Source: Marinomonas polaris DSM 16579 (GTDB taxonomy: Bacteria; Pseudomonadota; Gammaproteobacteria; Pseudomonadales; Marinomonadaceae). Taken from it: DNA of 64,000 nt. The notes below the pieces were generated by a model that was not told where the DNA came from, did not search any database, and was given only the letters and a program-made list of their open reading frames with translations. Both the position numbers and the translations under genes were made by a program. Numbering within the stretch: position 1 is the stretch's first letter; each line of letters opens with the position of its first letter. The stretch covers positions 124,001 through 188,000 of the forward strand of contig NZ_FQVF01000004.1 of NCBI RefSeq assembly GCF_900129155.1, in the 5' to 3' direction. Positions 8,732 to 17,202 of this stretch are shown piece by piece.

Positions 8732-10954
8732 CTAATACACATCCTCTAAATAACGCCCTTGCGCTTTTAATGAATCAACATTGATCTGCAAGGGTTTAAG
8801 AATGTCATTAATTGCTTGAGCAACGCCAGCAGCCATGTCTCGGCCACCACAAACAAGAATTTGCGCGCCTTGCTCTAACATTTGTCGAACGGCGGTTTGA
8901 TCTTGTAACAACTTATCTTGCACATAAGTTTTTTCAGTAATTTGATCAGTGGCTTGGCTCTTTACCTGAGAGAAAGCCGTTTGTAGTCCAGTTAAACGAT
9001 GATCCTCAAGGTAGCGACCTAGGTCTGGCTGATAAAGAAAATCAGCCTCTTCATTGCGTCCGCCCCAGTAAAGGAACATAGGATTGCGCTGGGTATTTTT
9101 GCGAATAAAACCCGCCAACGGTCCAATACCCGCACCCGCACCAATTAGAATCACTGGATTGCTGCCAAGTGCAGGACGAAACTCAGGGTTTTGACGGATA
9201 AAGCCTTCAATACCGCCGCCGATTATTAAACCGTGCAAATACCCAGAACAAACACCATGAGGCTGTTTACGTACACAGATTTCCAACACGCCATCGCTTG
9301 TTGATGACGCCAAGGAGTAGAAACGCGCCACGTCGTCTCCCGGCGGCACAATACCCAGTAAATCACCGGCTTCAAAAAAAGGTAATGAATCCTTACCAGT
9401 AGCGCTAAAACGAAAAATGCTCGTGGCAGCCAAGCCTTCTAGACCATAGTCTTCACGATCTATCAGTGTCAGTTTTGCGGTCGGAGTCGGCAGAGGGTTA
9501 TGAGTTAAAGCAAGCGGAATACCGGTCACATCAGCAATATCATTACCCCATTCCCGAAATTGTGCAGAAGAACCTCGATTGATCAAACCTACCGAATGAA
9601 GACGAGCTATGCCTTTGTTTTGCAGAGCTGCATCCACATCTAGCGCATACTGACAGAATTGCGAAAACTGCTGATCACCGAAGCCCAATACGGCAAATTG
9701 CAGGGTCTGATCCGGCCGAAAGCTCCCTAATTTTGTTAAAAAATTATGGGCAGAAGACGGTGCATCGCCATTGCCGTAGGTCGAAGTTAAAATAAACAAT
9801 CGCTTAGCTTGTGGATAATAATCCTCCAATTGGTTCATCTCAGCGCAATACACCCTACAACCCGCTTTACAGAGGTTTGCTTGCAGATCTCGAGCAAATC
9901 CCCAAGTTATATTGCCCTCTGATCCGACTAAAATAATGGTATCCGCTTGCTCAAAACTCACCTTGTTAGTCTGGCTATTGGTTTGGGTAATGGCCGAACG
10001 GCGACGAATCCACCAAGACCGAGCACCAGTATAAGACAACACCGGAACAGTCAGTGCTGAGGCACCAAGGATCAGCCCTAACCACCACAGACCTTCACCT
10101 GTGTGTAGTTTCGTCACCCACTGTTGCAGCGCGCCGCTTTCAGGCAAAGGCTCAAAAGAAAGCCATTGGCCTGTTGATTGATCGACAAAGCCAGCACCAT
10201 GGCGAGCTGTTACTGAGTAAACATCTTGTGCGTCATCCGGCACAGAGAAGATGAGTTCTCGCAGCTCGCTTAAATCCATTGTTTTTAATGCCGCTAAAGA
10301 ACCGACAGAAGTGGGCTGACCACCCGATACAGCATTAGGGAACTCGGCTTCTACATAAGTATGATCGGTAAAAACACCAAAACGCAGTGCGGACATATAG
10401 GCACCTGTCAATGAGGAGAGAAGTAAGCCAAGTACCGCGAAACGCGCCAATTCTGAATGAATACGCTTACCACCTTTGCCTTTAAAAGGTTTGACTAAGG
10501 CTTTCCAACCACCAATACGACGCACCAATAAAAAGGTTCCAGAAAGACAAATCAGCACCATAAAGCCAGCAGTCACACCTGCCATCATTCGGCCGGTGTC
10601 ACCCAATAAAAACGAGCGATGCAGATCCTTTACCCAAACCATAACAGCGGAAGGCTGATACGGTGCGATGCTCTCACCTGTTAACGGATTAACCAAATCT
10701 GCATGAGACTTTTCATCTAGTTGATAATGCACAATGACTTCGCCAGAAAGATCTCGTTCTATACGTTCGGCTTGTGGAAAATGCGTCACTACATGTTGCG
10801 CCAGCGTTGCAACGCTTACCTCACCTACTGCTGGAATCATAGCGGCGGCTCGATGAAATGTCGGCATCAAAGACAGCACCGCACCAGTACAGGCCAGCGT
10901 TATAATAAACAACATCACCGCCAAACTTGGTAAACCATGCAATTTGCGCAACAT
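8732..10954 (-). CDS. PepSY-membrane / flavodoxin / ferredoxin-reductase fusion (membrane flavoprotein reductase)
   Basis: 740 residues. The N-terminal half is a PepSY-associated membrane protein, with helices near 12-30, 128-148, 170-190 and 290-310 and the basic 'HRSFLLG' and 'GGKRIHSE' loops. From about 338 comes an FMN-binding flavodoxin domain ('GSEGNITWG', 'STYGNGDAPSSA'). From about 500 comes an FAD/NADPH-binding reductase like sulfite reductase alpha ('ARFYSLASS', 'GAGAGIGPLAGFI', and the closing 'GRYLEDVY'). It should move electrons from NAD(P)H through FAD and FMN to the membrane or periplasm; ferric-siderophore or heme-linked reduction is the usual proposal. It is co-transcribed with the DUF2271 gene, 18 bases upstream. 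Confidence 0.88.
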   Translation of the reverse strand: MLRKLHGLPSLAVMLFIITLACTGAVLSLMPTFHRAAAMIPAVGEVSVATLAQHVVTHFPQAERIERDLSGEVIVHYQLDEKSHADLVNPLTGESIAPYQPSAVMVWVKDLHRSFLLGDTGRMMAGVTAGFMVLICLSGTFLLVRRIGGWKALVKPFKGKGGKRIHSELARFAVLGLLLSSLTGAYMSALRFGVFTDHTYVEAEFPNAVSGGQPTSVGSLAALKTMDLSELRELIFSVPDDAQDVYSVTARHGAGFVDQSTGQWLSFEPLPESGALQQWVTKLHTGEGLWWLGLILGASALTVPVLSYTGARSWWIRRRSAITQTNSQTNKVSFEQADTIILVGSEGNITWGFARDLQANLCKAGCRVYCAEMNQLEDYYPQAKRLFILTSTYGNGDAPSSAHNFLTKLGSFRPDQTLQFAVLGFGDQQFSQFCQYALDVDAALQNKGIARLHSVGLINRGSSAQFREWGNDIADVTGIPLALTHNPLPTPTAKLTLIDREDYGLEGLAATSIFRFSATGKDSLPFFEAGDLLGIVPPGDDVARFYSLASSTSDGVLEICVRKQPHGVCSGYLHGLIIGGGIEGFIRQNPEFRPALGSNPVILIGAGAGIGPLAGFIRKNTQRNPMFLYWGGRNEEADFLYQPDLGRYLEDHRLTGLQTAFSQVKSQATDQITEKTYVQDKLLQDQTAVRQMLEQGAQILVCGGRDMAAGVAQAINDILKPLQINVDSLKAQGRYLEDVY

Positions 10955-10972
10955 AACCTTTACTCCACCCGC

Positions 10973-11446
10973 TTATTTAAGATCGTAGGTAAATGACATC
11001 ACGTATCCAGATCCGATTACTGCTTTGCCGGATCCTGCTGTTGTCAAAGGCGTCGACACATCCGCTTGGTTGCTGTTTGCGTCTTCGACAGCGCTATCAA
11101 TCACTATTTTATAGCCAGAGTCGATCAAGCTATCGTCTATGTTCTGGGTAATGGTTAACGATCTACCACTGGTAATGCTCGCTCCAGTTTTGCCATCGTA
11201 TTCAGCACTTTTTTTACCGCTTGCACGAGACCAGCCACGTAAGTGCGAATAATACTTACGTTCTTTTCCTGCAACCCAAATCGTCTGCTGGTACTTGTCA
11301 TTGGCGTCCAGAAGATAAATCGCAAAATACGCGCCGCTGCCATTGTAGCGAGCCAGTTGGGTAGTAAAGGTTACTTCCCAAGCCTGTGCTGACATGGACA
11401 ATGCCAAGCCTGAAAAAATGCTTAACGCCAATAGAATGTGTTTCAT
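10973..11446 (-). CDS. DUF2271 family secreted protein
   Basis: 157 residues with a signal peptide (1-22, cleavage after 'AQA') and a small beta-rich mature domain with 'RYNGSGAYFAIYLLD' and 'YHSHLRGWSR'-like features of DUF2271 proteins. It is therefore periplasmic. It is the first gene of a two-gene operon with the PepSY-flavodoxin-reductase, and is divergent from a QseBC-like two-component system. This pairing suggests it is the periplasmic partner or electron acceptor of the reductase. AAGGA lies seven bases before the ATG. The molecular function is unknown. Confidence 0.8.
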   Translation of the reverse strand: MKHILLALSIFSGLALSMSAQAWEVTFTTQLARYNGSGAYFAIYLLDANDKYQQTIWVAGKERKYYSHLRGWSRASGKKSAEYDGKTGASITSGRSLTITQNIDDSLIDSGYKIVIDSAVEDANSNQADVSTPLTTAGSGKAVIGSGYVMSFTYDLK

Positions 11447-11489
11447 CGTGGTTTCCTTTTATGTCTGTTAAGCACACTCTATAACCCTT

Positions 11490-11506
11490 ACCTGACTCTG
11501 AGCTGA
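11490..11506 (-). promoter_or_regulatory. Candidate response-regulator box upstream of the DUF2271 gene
   Basis: ACCTGA at 11490-11495 and AGCTGA at 11501-11506 are repeats with an 11-bp period. They are the inverse orientation of the TCAGGT pair at 11583-11599. Helical-turn-spaced direct repeats are typical of OmpR-family binding sites. Confidence 0.45.
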
Positions 11507-11582
11507 ACGCGAATGTTTTTCTGAAAAAGACACAAGTTCTTAAGAAGGCACAAAAAGCTAACAAGACAAAAATCCGCGTCAT

Positions 11583-11599
11583 TCAGGTTAATGTCAGGT
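11583..11599 (+). promoter_or_regulatory. Candidate response-regulator box upstream of the response regulator gene
   Basis: Two exact TCAGGT hexamers (11583-11588 and 11594-11599) lie 11 bp apart in the divergent promoter region. This fits binding of an OmpR-family dimer and autoregulation. Confidence 0.5.
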
Positions 11600-11642
11600 C
11601 GATGAGCTATGATGAGCAAAACAATAGAATCAGAGATATGGC

Positions 11643-12308
11643 ATGCGAGTATTGTTAATAGAAGATACAACTGGGTTAGGAGAAGCCGTTCGGGATCAAA
11701 TTCGTGACGACGGCCACGCTGTAGATTGGGTGCAAAGCCTGAGTTTTGCCGAAGCCAGCGTGAAAGCCACCAGCTATAATTTGATTCTACTCGATCTCAT
11801 GTTACCGGATGGTAATGGCTTTGATTTTTTAAAAAGCCTTAGAAAATCAGGAAACTCAACCCCCGTAATCATTCTTACAGCTCGTGATCAGGTGTCTGAC
11901 CGAATTGAAGGACTAAACGCCGGAGCCGACGATTATTTAATCAAGCCTTTCGACCTTTCTGAATTATCCGCTCGTGTCGGAGCCGTTGCTCGGCGTTATC
12001 GTGGCGACCCAAATCCACTCGTCAAAATCGGTCATTTAGAAATAGATCTGAGTGAACATCGCATTAGGGCGAATGGACAAGCAGTGGAGTTGACTGCGCG
12101 CGAATGGGCGCTATTCGAAGGCTTTGTACAACGCCCAGGGACGCTTCTATCTCGCTCGCAGCTTGAAGACCGCTTGTACCAATTCGGTGCCGAGATCGAG
12201 AGCAACACCATTGAAGTTTACATCAGTCGGTTACGCAAGAAACTAGGCCGAGATGTCATTATTACCGTCAGAAACATGGGTTATCGTTTGGAGACTTATG
12301 AGCACTAA
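11643..12308 (+). CDS. OmpR-family response regulator (QseB-like)
   Basis: 221 residues. The receiver domain (1-115) has the phospho-acceptor D51 in 'LILLDLMLP' and the conserved K in 'IKPF'. A winged-helix DNA-binding domain follows (about 125-220, ending 'NTIEVYISRLRKKLG' and 'TVRNMGYRLE'). It pairs with the histidine kinase whose ATG overlaps its 3' end by 11 bases. It is divergent from the DUF2271/PepSY-reductase operon and probably controls it. The family resemblance is to QseB/PmrA-type regulators. Confidence 0.92.
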   Translation: MRVLLIEDTTGLGEAVRDQIRDDGHAVDWVQSLSFAEASVKATSYNLILLDLMLPDGNGFDFLKSLRKSGNSTPVIILTARDQVSDRIEGLNAGADDYLIKPFDLSELSARVGAVARRYRGDPNPLVKIGHLEIDLSEHRIRANGQAVELTAREWALFEGFVQRPGTLLSRSQLEDRLYQFGAEIESNTIEVYISRLRKKLGRDVIITVRNMGYRLETYEH

Positions 12309-13635
12309 TACCAGCTTAAAGAAAAGCCTGAGCATCGGCCTGACTTTGGGAGTCTCATTACTTTGGCTATTCGACGCCATAACTTCGGGTTTGGTGGTGC
12401 AAAAGGAGATGAACGAATCTTTCGACAAAGCGCTCAAAAAATCGGCCCAACATATTCTGCCCTTGGTGATTACCGATTCCTTCAAACAACAAAATAACGA
12501 TAAATTAGGTATCCCTACTTTAGAAAACGATGATGAATACCTGACCTATGTAGTCAAAGACCAGCAAGGCAATGTTCTATTGCGCTCTAAAGATGCCAAT
12601 CCGCAGATATTTGGCGAAGACCTAAAAATAGGCTTCTCTAATACCTCGACCCATCGGATTTACACCACATCCGCATTAGAGCACCATGTTTATATTGCAG
12701 TGGCTGAACCGCTAGAGCACAGGGAAGAAGATCTCATGGAGGCAGCGATTGCACTACTGCTTCCCTTACTGTTTTTAGCACCAATTAGTTTGTTAGGTAT
12801 CTGGTGGATTATTCGATTGTCTCTTCGTAAAGTCGTTATCTTTCAACATGCTATTGAAGAACGTGGCGCAGGGAACTTATCGCCAGTGGAAATGGAAAAA
12901 CTACCCAAAGAATTCAAACCTATCGCTGTGGCCGTCAATCGCTTGCTCGAACGACTACGCCGCACACTAGAAGCAGAACGCAGTTTTACCGCCAACAGTG
13001 CCCATGAATTACGTACGCCTCTGGCGACAGCGTTGGCCAAGGTACAACGAATCAAATCGATCACACAAGACGAGCAATTAAAACGGCAAATTGCGGATGT
13101 TGAAAGCTCGCTAAAAAGTCTATCAAAGCAGTCAGAGAAATTACTCGAATTAGCCAAAGCAGAAGGTGGTGGTGCCATTTCACAACAACCACATAACCTT
13201 GTACCTATATTGAAGATGATAGTGGGCGACTTTAGTCGTCAAACCCCAGAACGTATTAAATTAACCTTGCCGACAGGTGATATTAACTCTTTGTTAGACC
13301 CAGATGCCTTTGCCATTCTAGCGCGTAATCTGATTGAAAATGCGCTCAAACATGGTCGAGCTAATCGTCCAGTGGAAGTGAGTTTGCTGGAAGATGGAAC
13401 GCTGCGAGTGGTGAATGAGTGCGATCTTGTTGCACCGCAAGATCTCGCCTTGTTGCGCAATCGGTTTGTGCGAGCAAATACGACCGCTTCCGGCTCAGGT
13501 CTAGGGCTAGCGATTGTCGATGCCATTACCTCAGGAGCGGGAATTGCCTTGCAGCTCAAATCCCCAGCGGCGGGTAAGCAAGACGGCTTTGAAGTGGAAT
13601 TAAATGTTAACCCTAGAACCGGAAGTAGCGACTAA
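12298..13635 (+). CDS. Sensor histidine kinase (QseC-like)
   Basis: 445 residues from the ATG at 12298, which lies within the regulator's last codons (translational coupling). It has transmembrane helices at about 10-32 and 150-175, with a periplasmic sensor of about 115 residues between them. A HAMP linker follows, then the phospho-accepting H236 in 'SAHELRTPLATALAKV', then the ATPase domain ('NLIENALKHG', 'SGSGLGLAIVDAI'). It senses an unknown periplasmic cue and phosphorylates the upstream regulator. Its stop lies 13 bases from the convergent HxlR gene. Confidence 0.92.
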   Translation: MSTNTSLKKSLSIGLTLGVSLLWLFDAITSGLVVQKEMNESFDKALKKSAQHILPLVITDSFKQQNNDKLGIPTLENDDEYLTYVVKDQQGNVLLRSKDANPQIFGEDLKIGFSNTSTHRIYTTSALEHHVYIAVAEPLEHREEDLMEAAIALLLPLLFLAPISLLGIWWIIRLSLRKVVIFQHAIEERGAGNLSPVEMEKLPKEFKPIAVAVNRLLERLRRTLEAERSFTANSAHELRTPLATALAKVQRIKSITQDEQLKRQIADVESSLKSLSKQSEKLLELAKAEGGGAISQQPHNLVPILKMIVGDFSRQTPERIKLTLPTGDINSLLDPDAFAILARNLIENALKHGRANRPVEVSLLEDGTLRVVNECDLVAPQDLALLRNRFVRANTTASGSGLGLAIVDAITSGAGIALQLKSPAAGKQDGFEVELNVNPRTGSSD

Positions 13636-13648
13636 GTATAGCCAGCTT

Positions 13649-14029
13649 CTATGCATTAACATCGTCGTAGTTTTTTTGCGCCTGTTTTACCTGCTCTATA
13701 TTTTGCTCTGCCCAATCAGCAAACAGCTCAATCGTTTGGGCAAAATCATGCCCTAAGTCCGTTAATTCATACTCTACTGTCACTGGCACGGTGGCAAAAG
13801 CAGTACGAGTTATCAGGCCATCTCGTTCTAGTTGCTTGAGCTTTTGAGACAAGACTTTTTGCGAGATACCTTCTATTTCACGTTTAATTTGATTAAACCG
13901 AAATGAGTCTTTTCTTAGTAACCTAATAATTAATAGTGTCCAGTGATCAGCCAGACGATCGAAAAAGGCTCTTGCTGGGCAGCCTTTGGCATAAATACTA
14001 TAGGATAAAGGCGCGTTATCTTGGTTCAA
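13649..14029 (-). CDS. HxlR-family winged-helix regulator
   Basis: 126 residues with the HxlR signature: an N-terminal 'CPARAFFDRLADHWTLLI' followed by a winged helix ('FNQIKREIEGISQKVLSQ', 'LERDGLI') and 'VEYELTDLG'. The cysteine in the CP motif is a candidate redox or electrophile sensor, as in several HxlR proteins. It is divergent from a flavodoxin-type reductase gene with inverted repeats between them, so it likely represses that gene. Confidence 0.9.
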   Translation of the reverse strand: MNQDNAPLSYSIYAKGCPARAFFDRLADHWTLLIIRLLRKDSFRFNQIKREIEGISQKVLSQKLKQLERDGLITRTAFATVPVTVEYELTDLGHDFAQTIELFADWAEQNIEQVKQAQKNYDDVNA

Positions 14030-14044
14030 GGTAGTTTCCCTCAG

Positions 14045-14068
14045 GTAACCTAGTCACTAAAAGGTTAC
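14045..14068. promoter_or_regulatory. Inverted repeat in the HxlR/flavodoxin intergenic region
   Basis: GTAACC (14045-14050) and GGTTAC (14063-14068) form an inverted repeat 16 bases from the HxlR start codon. It is a candidate HxlR operator. Confidence 0.4.
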
Positions 14069-14075
14069 TTCTTGT

Positions 14076-14100
14076 ATAGTTAGTTTCTAAAACATACTAT
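14076..14100. promoter_or_regulatory. Second inverted repeat, candidate HxlR operator
   Basis: ATAGT (14076-14080) and ACTAT (14096-14100) flank the sequence TAGTTTCTAAAACAT. This spacing and AT-rich character resemble operators of HxlR-type repressors. It lies between the two divergent start codons. Confidence 0.35.
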
Positions 14101-14166
14101 CAATTTTGTTGAAACAAGACGAGGCCTTACCTCGTATTCATATAATCAAAAGCATTGGAGTGAGTA

Positions 14167-14718
14167 ATGAAAAAGACAGTAGTGGTTTTCTTCTCAGGAT
14201 ATGGACATACCAAACACGTTGCCGAGTACGTTGCAAAGGGTGCTAACGCAGAAAGTATTCAAATCGATGAAAATGGCGATATTACAGACGCGGATTGGGA
14301 TACATTAAACGCGGCTGATGCCATTATTTTTGGTGCCCCAACTTACATGGGTGGTGCACCTTGGCAATTTAAGAAATTTGCTGATGCAACATCTAAAGCC
14401 TGGTTTACTCTAGCTTGGAAGAACAAAGTATTCGGTGGTTTTACCAACAGTGCAAGTTTAAATGGTGACAAACAAGTCACTCTTATTTACCTACAAACGC
14501 TTGCATCTCAGCATGGTGGCATTTGGGTAAGTTTAGGACTTCCACCATCTAATACGCTTGCTGCTACACGCAAAGATGTCAATAATCTAGGTGGTTCTGT
14601 TGGCGTTTTAGTTCAGTCTCCATCTGACGCTGGTAACGACGCTATTCCTGAAGGCGACCTAGAAACAGCTCGTCTTTACGGTGAACGCGTTGCGCACATT
14701 GCAAGCCGCTTCAATTAA
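14167..14718 (+). CDS. Flavodoxin-family FMN protein / NAD(P)H:quinone reductase-like
   Basis: 183 residues of flavodoxin fold. The N-terminal 'VVVFFSGYGHTKHVAEYVAKGA' is the phosphate-binding loop for FMN, and 'AIIFGAPTYMGGAPWQFKKFAD' is the second FMN loop of WrbA-like and related proteins. It is a soluble cytoplasmic protein that probably reduces quinones or similar electrophiles. Its divergent HxlR neighbour fits induction by electrophilic or oxidative stress. A terminator follows. Confidence 0.85.
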   Translation: MKKTVVVFFSGYGHTKHVAEYVAKGANAESIQIDENGDITDADWDTLNAADAIIFGAPTYMGGAPWQFKKFADATSKAWFTLAWKNKVFGGFTNSASLNGDKQVTLIYLQTLASQHGGIWVSLGLPPSNTLAATRKDVNNLGGSVGVLVQSPSDAGNDAIPEGDLETARLYGERVAHIASRFN

Positions 14719-14740
14719 TTAAGCATTATTTTGGTGTTTC

Positions 14741-14768
14741 AAACGGCATGGCTTTCCATGCCGTTTTT
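14741..14768 (+). terminator. Intrinsic terminator after the flavodoxin gene
   Basis: An 11-bp perfect stem (AAACGGCATGG at 14741-14751 with 14756-14766), a 4-base loop and trailing Ts. Confidence 0.88.
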
Positions 14769-14938
14769 CGTCCATCCTAAGCAATGCTCTAACCTCTACA
14801 TATTTTCCAATTCGTCCACATAAGTTGTCTCTTTGTTCCTTTGTAAATCGCCGCTTAAGGTGCTTTAATTCCCAACTATTCGCTGGTATTAATTGTTAAA
14901 ATTACAGCGGTCACTCACAGTCCGAAGAGGAAACACCC

Positions 14939-15214
14939 ATGGTTACTGCTATCATCATGCTTTCTGTTGAGAAAAAACACATCAACCAAGTCGCTGAAAA
15001 ATTAGCTTCCATCAAAGGCTTGTCTGAAGTTTATTCAGTTAGTGGTCCATACGATATCGCCGCTATCGCTCGTGTTCAGAACAATGACGAAATATCTGAG
15101 TTGGTGACACAACACCTTGCACAGATTGATTACATTTTGAAAACAGAAACCATGTTGGCATTTAAGGCTTATTCAAAAGATGATTTAGAAGGCATGTTTT
15201 CCGTTGGCGCTTAA
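14939..15214 (+). CDS. Stand-alone Lrp/AsnC ligand-binding (RAM) domain protein
   Basis: 91 residues comprising only the C-terminal effector-binding domain of Lrp/AsnC regulators ('AIIMLSVEKKHINQVAEKLASIKGLSEVYSV'-type start, 'GPYDIAAIARV' middle). No helix-turn-helix is present, so it cannot bind DNA alone. Such single-domain proteins form dimers or octamers that bind small metabolites and may modify full-length Lrp proteins. A GAGGAAA ribosome site lies nine bases before the ATG. It is probably co-transcribed with the GFA gene 30 bases downstream. Confidence 0.88.
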   Translation: MVTAIIMLSVEKKHINQVAEKLASIKGLSEVYSVSGPYDIAAIARVQNNDEISELVTQHLAQIDYILKTETMLAFKAYSKDDLEGMFSVGA

Positions 15215-15244
15215 CCTTTAATATCTTTTTTGGAGCATTCGATT

Positions 15245-15652
15245 ATGAGTCATCTTCACACTGGATCTTGCTTGTGCGGTACGGTTAAATTTGAATTGGA
15301 AGGCGAGTTTAAGAAGTTCTTCCTTTGCCATTGCAGTCGCTGCAGAAAAACCTCTGGCACAGCACACTGCGCCAATTTATTTGCGCCGGGTGCTACGCTT
15401 ACTTGGTTGAGTGGCGAAGATAAACTCAGTTTTTATCGATTAGAAGACACAAACTTTGCTCGTACTTTTTGCTCTGTGTGCAGCTCAAATTTGCCGACCG
15501 ATGCGAAAGCTCGCAGCTTAGTTGTCGTTCCTGCTGGCTGCTTAGACACTGACGTCGATATAGCACCACAAGCGCATATTTTTATGGACAGCAAAGGCAA
15601 CTGGGATGAGCATTTAGGCGATATTCCAGCGTTTGAGGCGCTACCAAACTAA
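15245..15652 (+). CDS. GFA-family zinc protein (glutathione-dependent formaldehyde-activating-like)
   Basis: 135 residues from the ATG at 15245, chosen because GGAG (15232-15235) precedes it by nine bases. Zinc-binding cysteines of the GFA fold are visible: C9-x-C11, C28-x-C30-x2-C33 ('CHCSRC') and a later C-x2-C ('FCSVC'). Members bind zinc and sometimes glutathione, but few are true formaldehyde-glutathione adduct enzymes, so the role is open. It is in a likely operon with the RAM-domain gene and is followed by a strong terminator. Confidence 0.88.
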   Translation: MSHLHTGSCLCGTVKFELEGEFKKFFLCHCSRCRKTSGTAHCANLFAPGATLTWLSGEDKLSFYRLEDTNFARTFCSVCSSNLPTDAKARSLVVVPAGCLDTDVDIAPQAHIFMDSKGNWDEHLGDIPAFEALPN

Positions 15653-15686
15653 ATAGCCAAACCAAACAATGAATTAAGCAGTCATT

Positions 15687-15728
15687 AAAAAGCCAACGAG
15701 ATGTCCGAACATCGACGTTGGCTTTTTT
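15687..15728. terminator. Bidirectional terminator between convergent genes
   Basis: A 12-bp outer stem (AAAAAGCCAACG, 15687-15698, with 15716-15727) encloses an inner 5-bp stem (GATGT/ACATC), giving one long hairpin with a T-run on the + side and an A-run (T-run on the - strand) on the other. Confidence 0.9.
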
Positions 15729-15774
15729 GTGACTTTTTTCTAATGACTTTTCTTTGCGCTACTCACTCTATTGA

Positions 15775-16932
15775 TTAAAGCTCACTTAAACGACGAGCGG
15801 CTTCAAGCAAGGTGCTTTCTTCTTTGGCAAAACACAGGCGGATAATGCGTTGATCTTTTGGCGGTTGCTGATAAAACACGCTGACTGGAATCGCGGCTAC
15901 ACCGACTTGGTCAATTAGCCACTCACAAAATGCCACATCGTCCAGATCACTAATCTGGCTGTAATCCAGCAGTTGAAAATACGTGCCTTCGCATGGCAGT
16001 AACGTAAAGCGACTACCTACTAATGCGTTTCTCAGTACGTCGCGTTTTTGCTGATAGAACGCCGCCAAGCCAGTGCTAGCTTCAGGCAATGCAATAAGAT
16101 GCTCCGCCAAGGCTTGCTGCAAAGGAGTGGCGGTGCAGAAAGAAACAAACTGATGCACTTTGCGCAGTTCCACGGTTAATTCCGCTGGCGCCACAATGTA
16201 GCCAACTTTCCAGCCAGTTAAGTGAAAGCTTTTGCCAAAAGAAGAAACCACTAAGCTTCGTTTTGAAAGCTCTGTGTGTTTGTGAACACTTACTGCGGAT
16301 TCACTAAAGTGGATAAATTCATACACTTCATCAGACAGTACATAAATGTCACGACTCGCAATCACTTGCCATAAGGATTCTAAATCCTCTGCCAACCAAC
16401 AGCTTCCCGTTGGGTTGTGTGGCGTATTGATTAAGACCAAACGCGTTTTATCACTAAGTAATTCAGAAAACGCCTGCCAATCAGGGCGAAACTCAGGCGC
16501 ACTCAAAGTAACTCGACGACAAACACCACCCGCTAAGGTCACTGCTGGCTCATATAAATCGTAAGCGGGATCGAACAAAATAACTTCATCGCCATCATGC
16601 ACTAACGCAGCAATCGCATCAAAAATGGCTTCCGACGCACCGCTAGTCACCGTAATCTCACTAAACGCGTTAACTTTTCGGTCGTAATGACGTTCGATCA
16701 AGCCGGCAATCGCTTCTCTTAAAATCGGCAAGCCAGTCATAGGCGAGTATTGATTATTACCAGTTAAAATCGCCTGTGACGCGCGTTCTAATAATCGAGC
16801 ATCCGGTGGAAAATCTGGAAATCCTTGCGACAGGTTAATCGCGCCTTTCTCGACGGCTAACGCCGACATTTTTGTAAAAATAGTAGTGCCGACTAACGGC
16901 AACTTGGAAATAAGAGCTGAAGCGATGGTCAC
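15775..16932 (-). CDS. PLP-dependent class I/II aminotransferase (methionine/kynurenine aminotransferase-like)
   Basis: 385 residues of fold-type I aminotransferase. The Schiff-base lysine is K234 in 'SSFGKSFHLTGWKVGY', a sequence typical of the YbdL/kynurenine aminotransferase branch. D201 in 'YVLSDEVYE' contacts the pyridine nitrogen, and 'NTPHNPTGSCW' and the closing 'IRLCFAKEE' (carboxylate-binding Arg) are present. It is likely to transaminate methionine or aromatic amino acids with 2-oxo acids in the cytoplasm. It is a single-gene unit. Confidence 0.9.
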   Translation of the reverse strand: MTIASALISKLPLVGTTIFTKMSALAVEKGAINLSQGFPDFPPDARLLERASQAILTGNNQYSPMTGLPILREAIAGLIERHYDRKVNAFSEITVTSGASEAIFDAIAALVHDGDEVILFDPAYDLYEPAVTLAGGVCRRVTLSAPEFRPDWQAFSELLSDKTRLVLINTPHNPTGSCWLAEDLESLWQVIASRDIYVLSDEVYEFIHFSESAVSVHKHTELSKRSLVVSSFGKSFHLTGWKVGYIVAPAELTVELRKVHQFVSFCTATPLQQALAEHLIALPEASTGLAAFYQQKRDVLRNALVGSRFTLLPCEGTYFQLLDYSQISDLDDVAFCEWLIDQVGVAAIPVSVFYQQPPKDQRIIRLCFAKEESTLLEAARRLSEL

Positions 16933-17202
16933 GGTGTTTTACCTTGTTAAAAGTGAGGCACGTACATTGGTAGATTGAAGCTCATTTTCCATGAAAAAAG
17001 AACATTGAGTCAAAGCCTATCGTCGCTATTTTCATAGTTATGTTTCATGCTCAAAATTCGGTTTTGCTTAACACCAAAAGCCCATTGTATTACTCAAAAA
17101 AATCTAACATTACAAAAAGGGTACGTTTTTACGACACTATTAACTTGAGATAAAACGCTAAGAAATTAGAATATCTCAGATATCGTACTTTAGGATTAAA
17201 AT

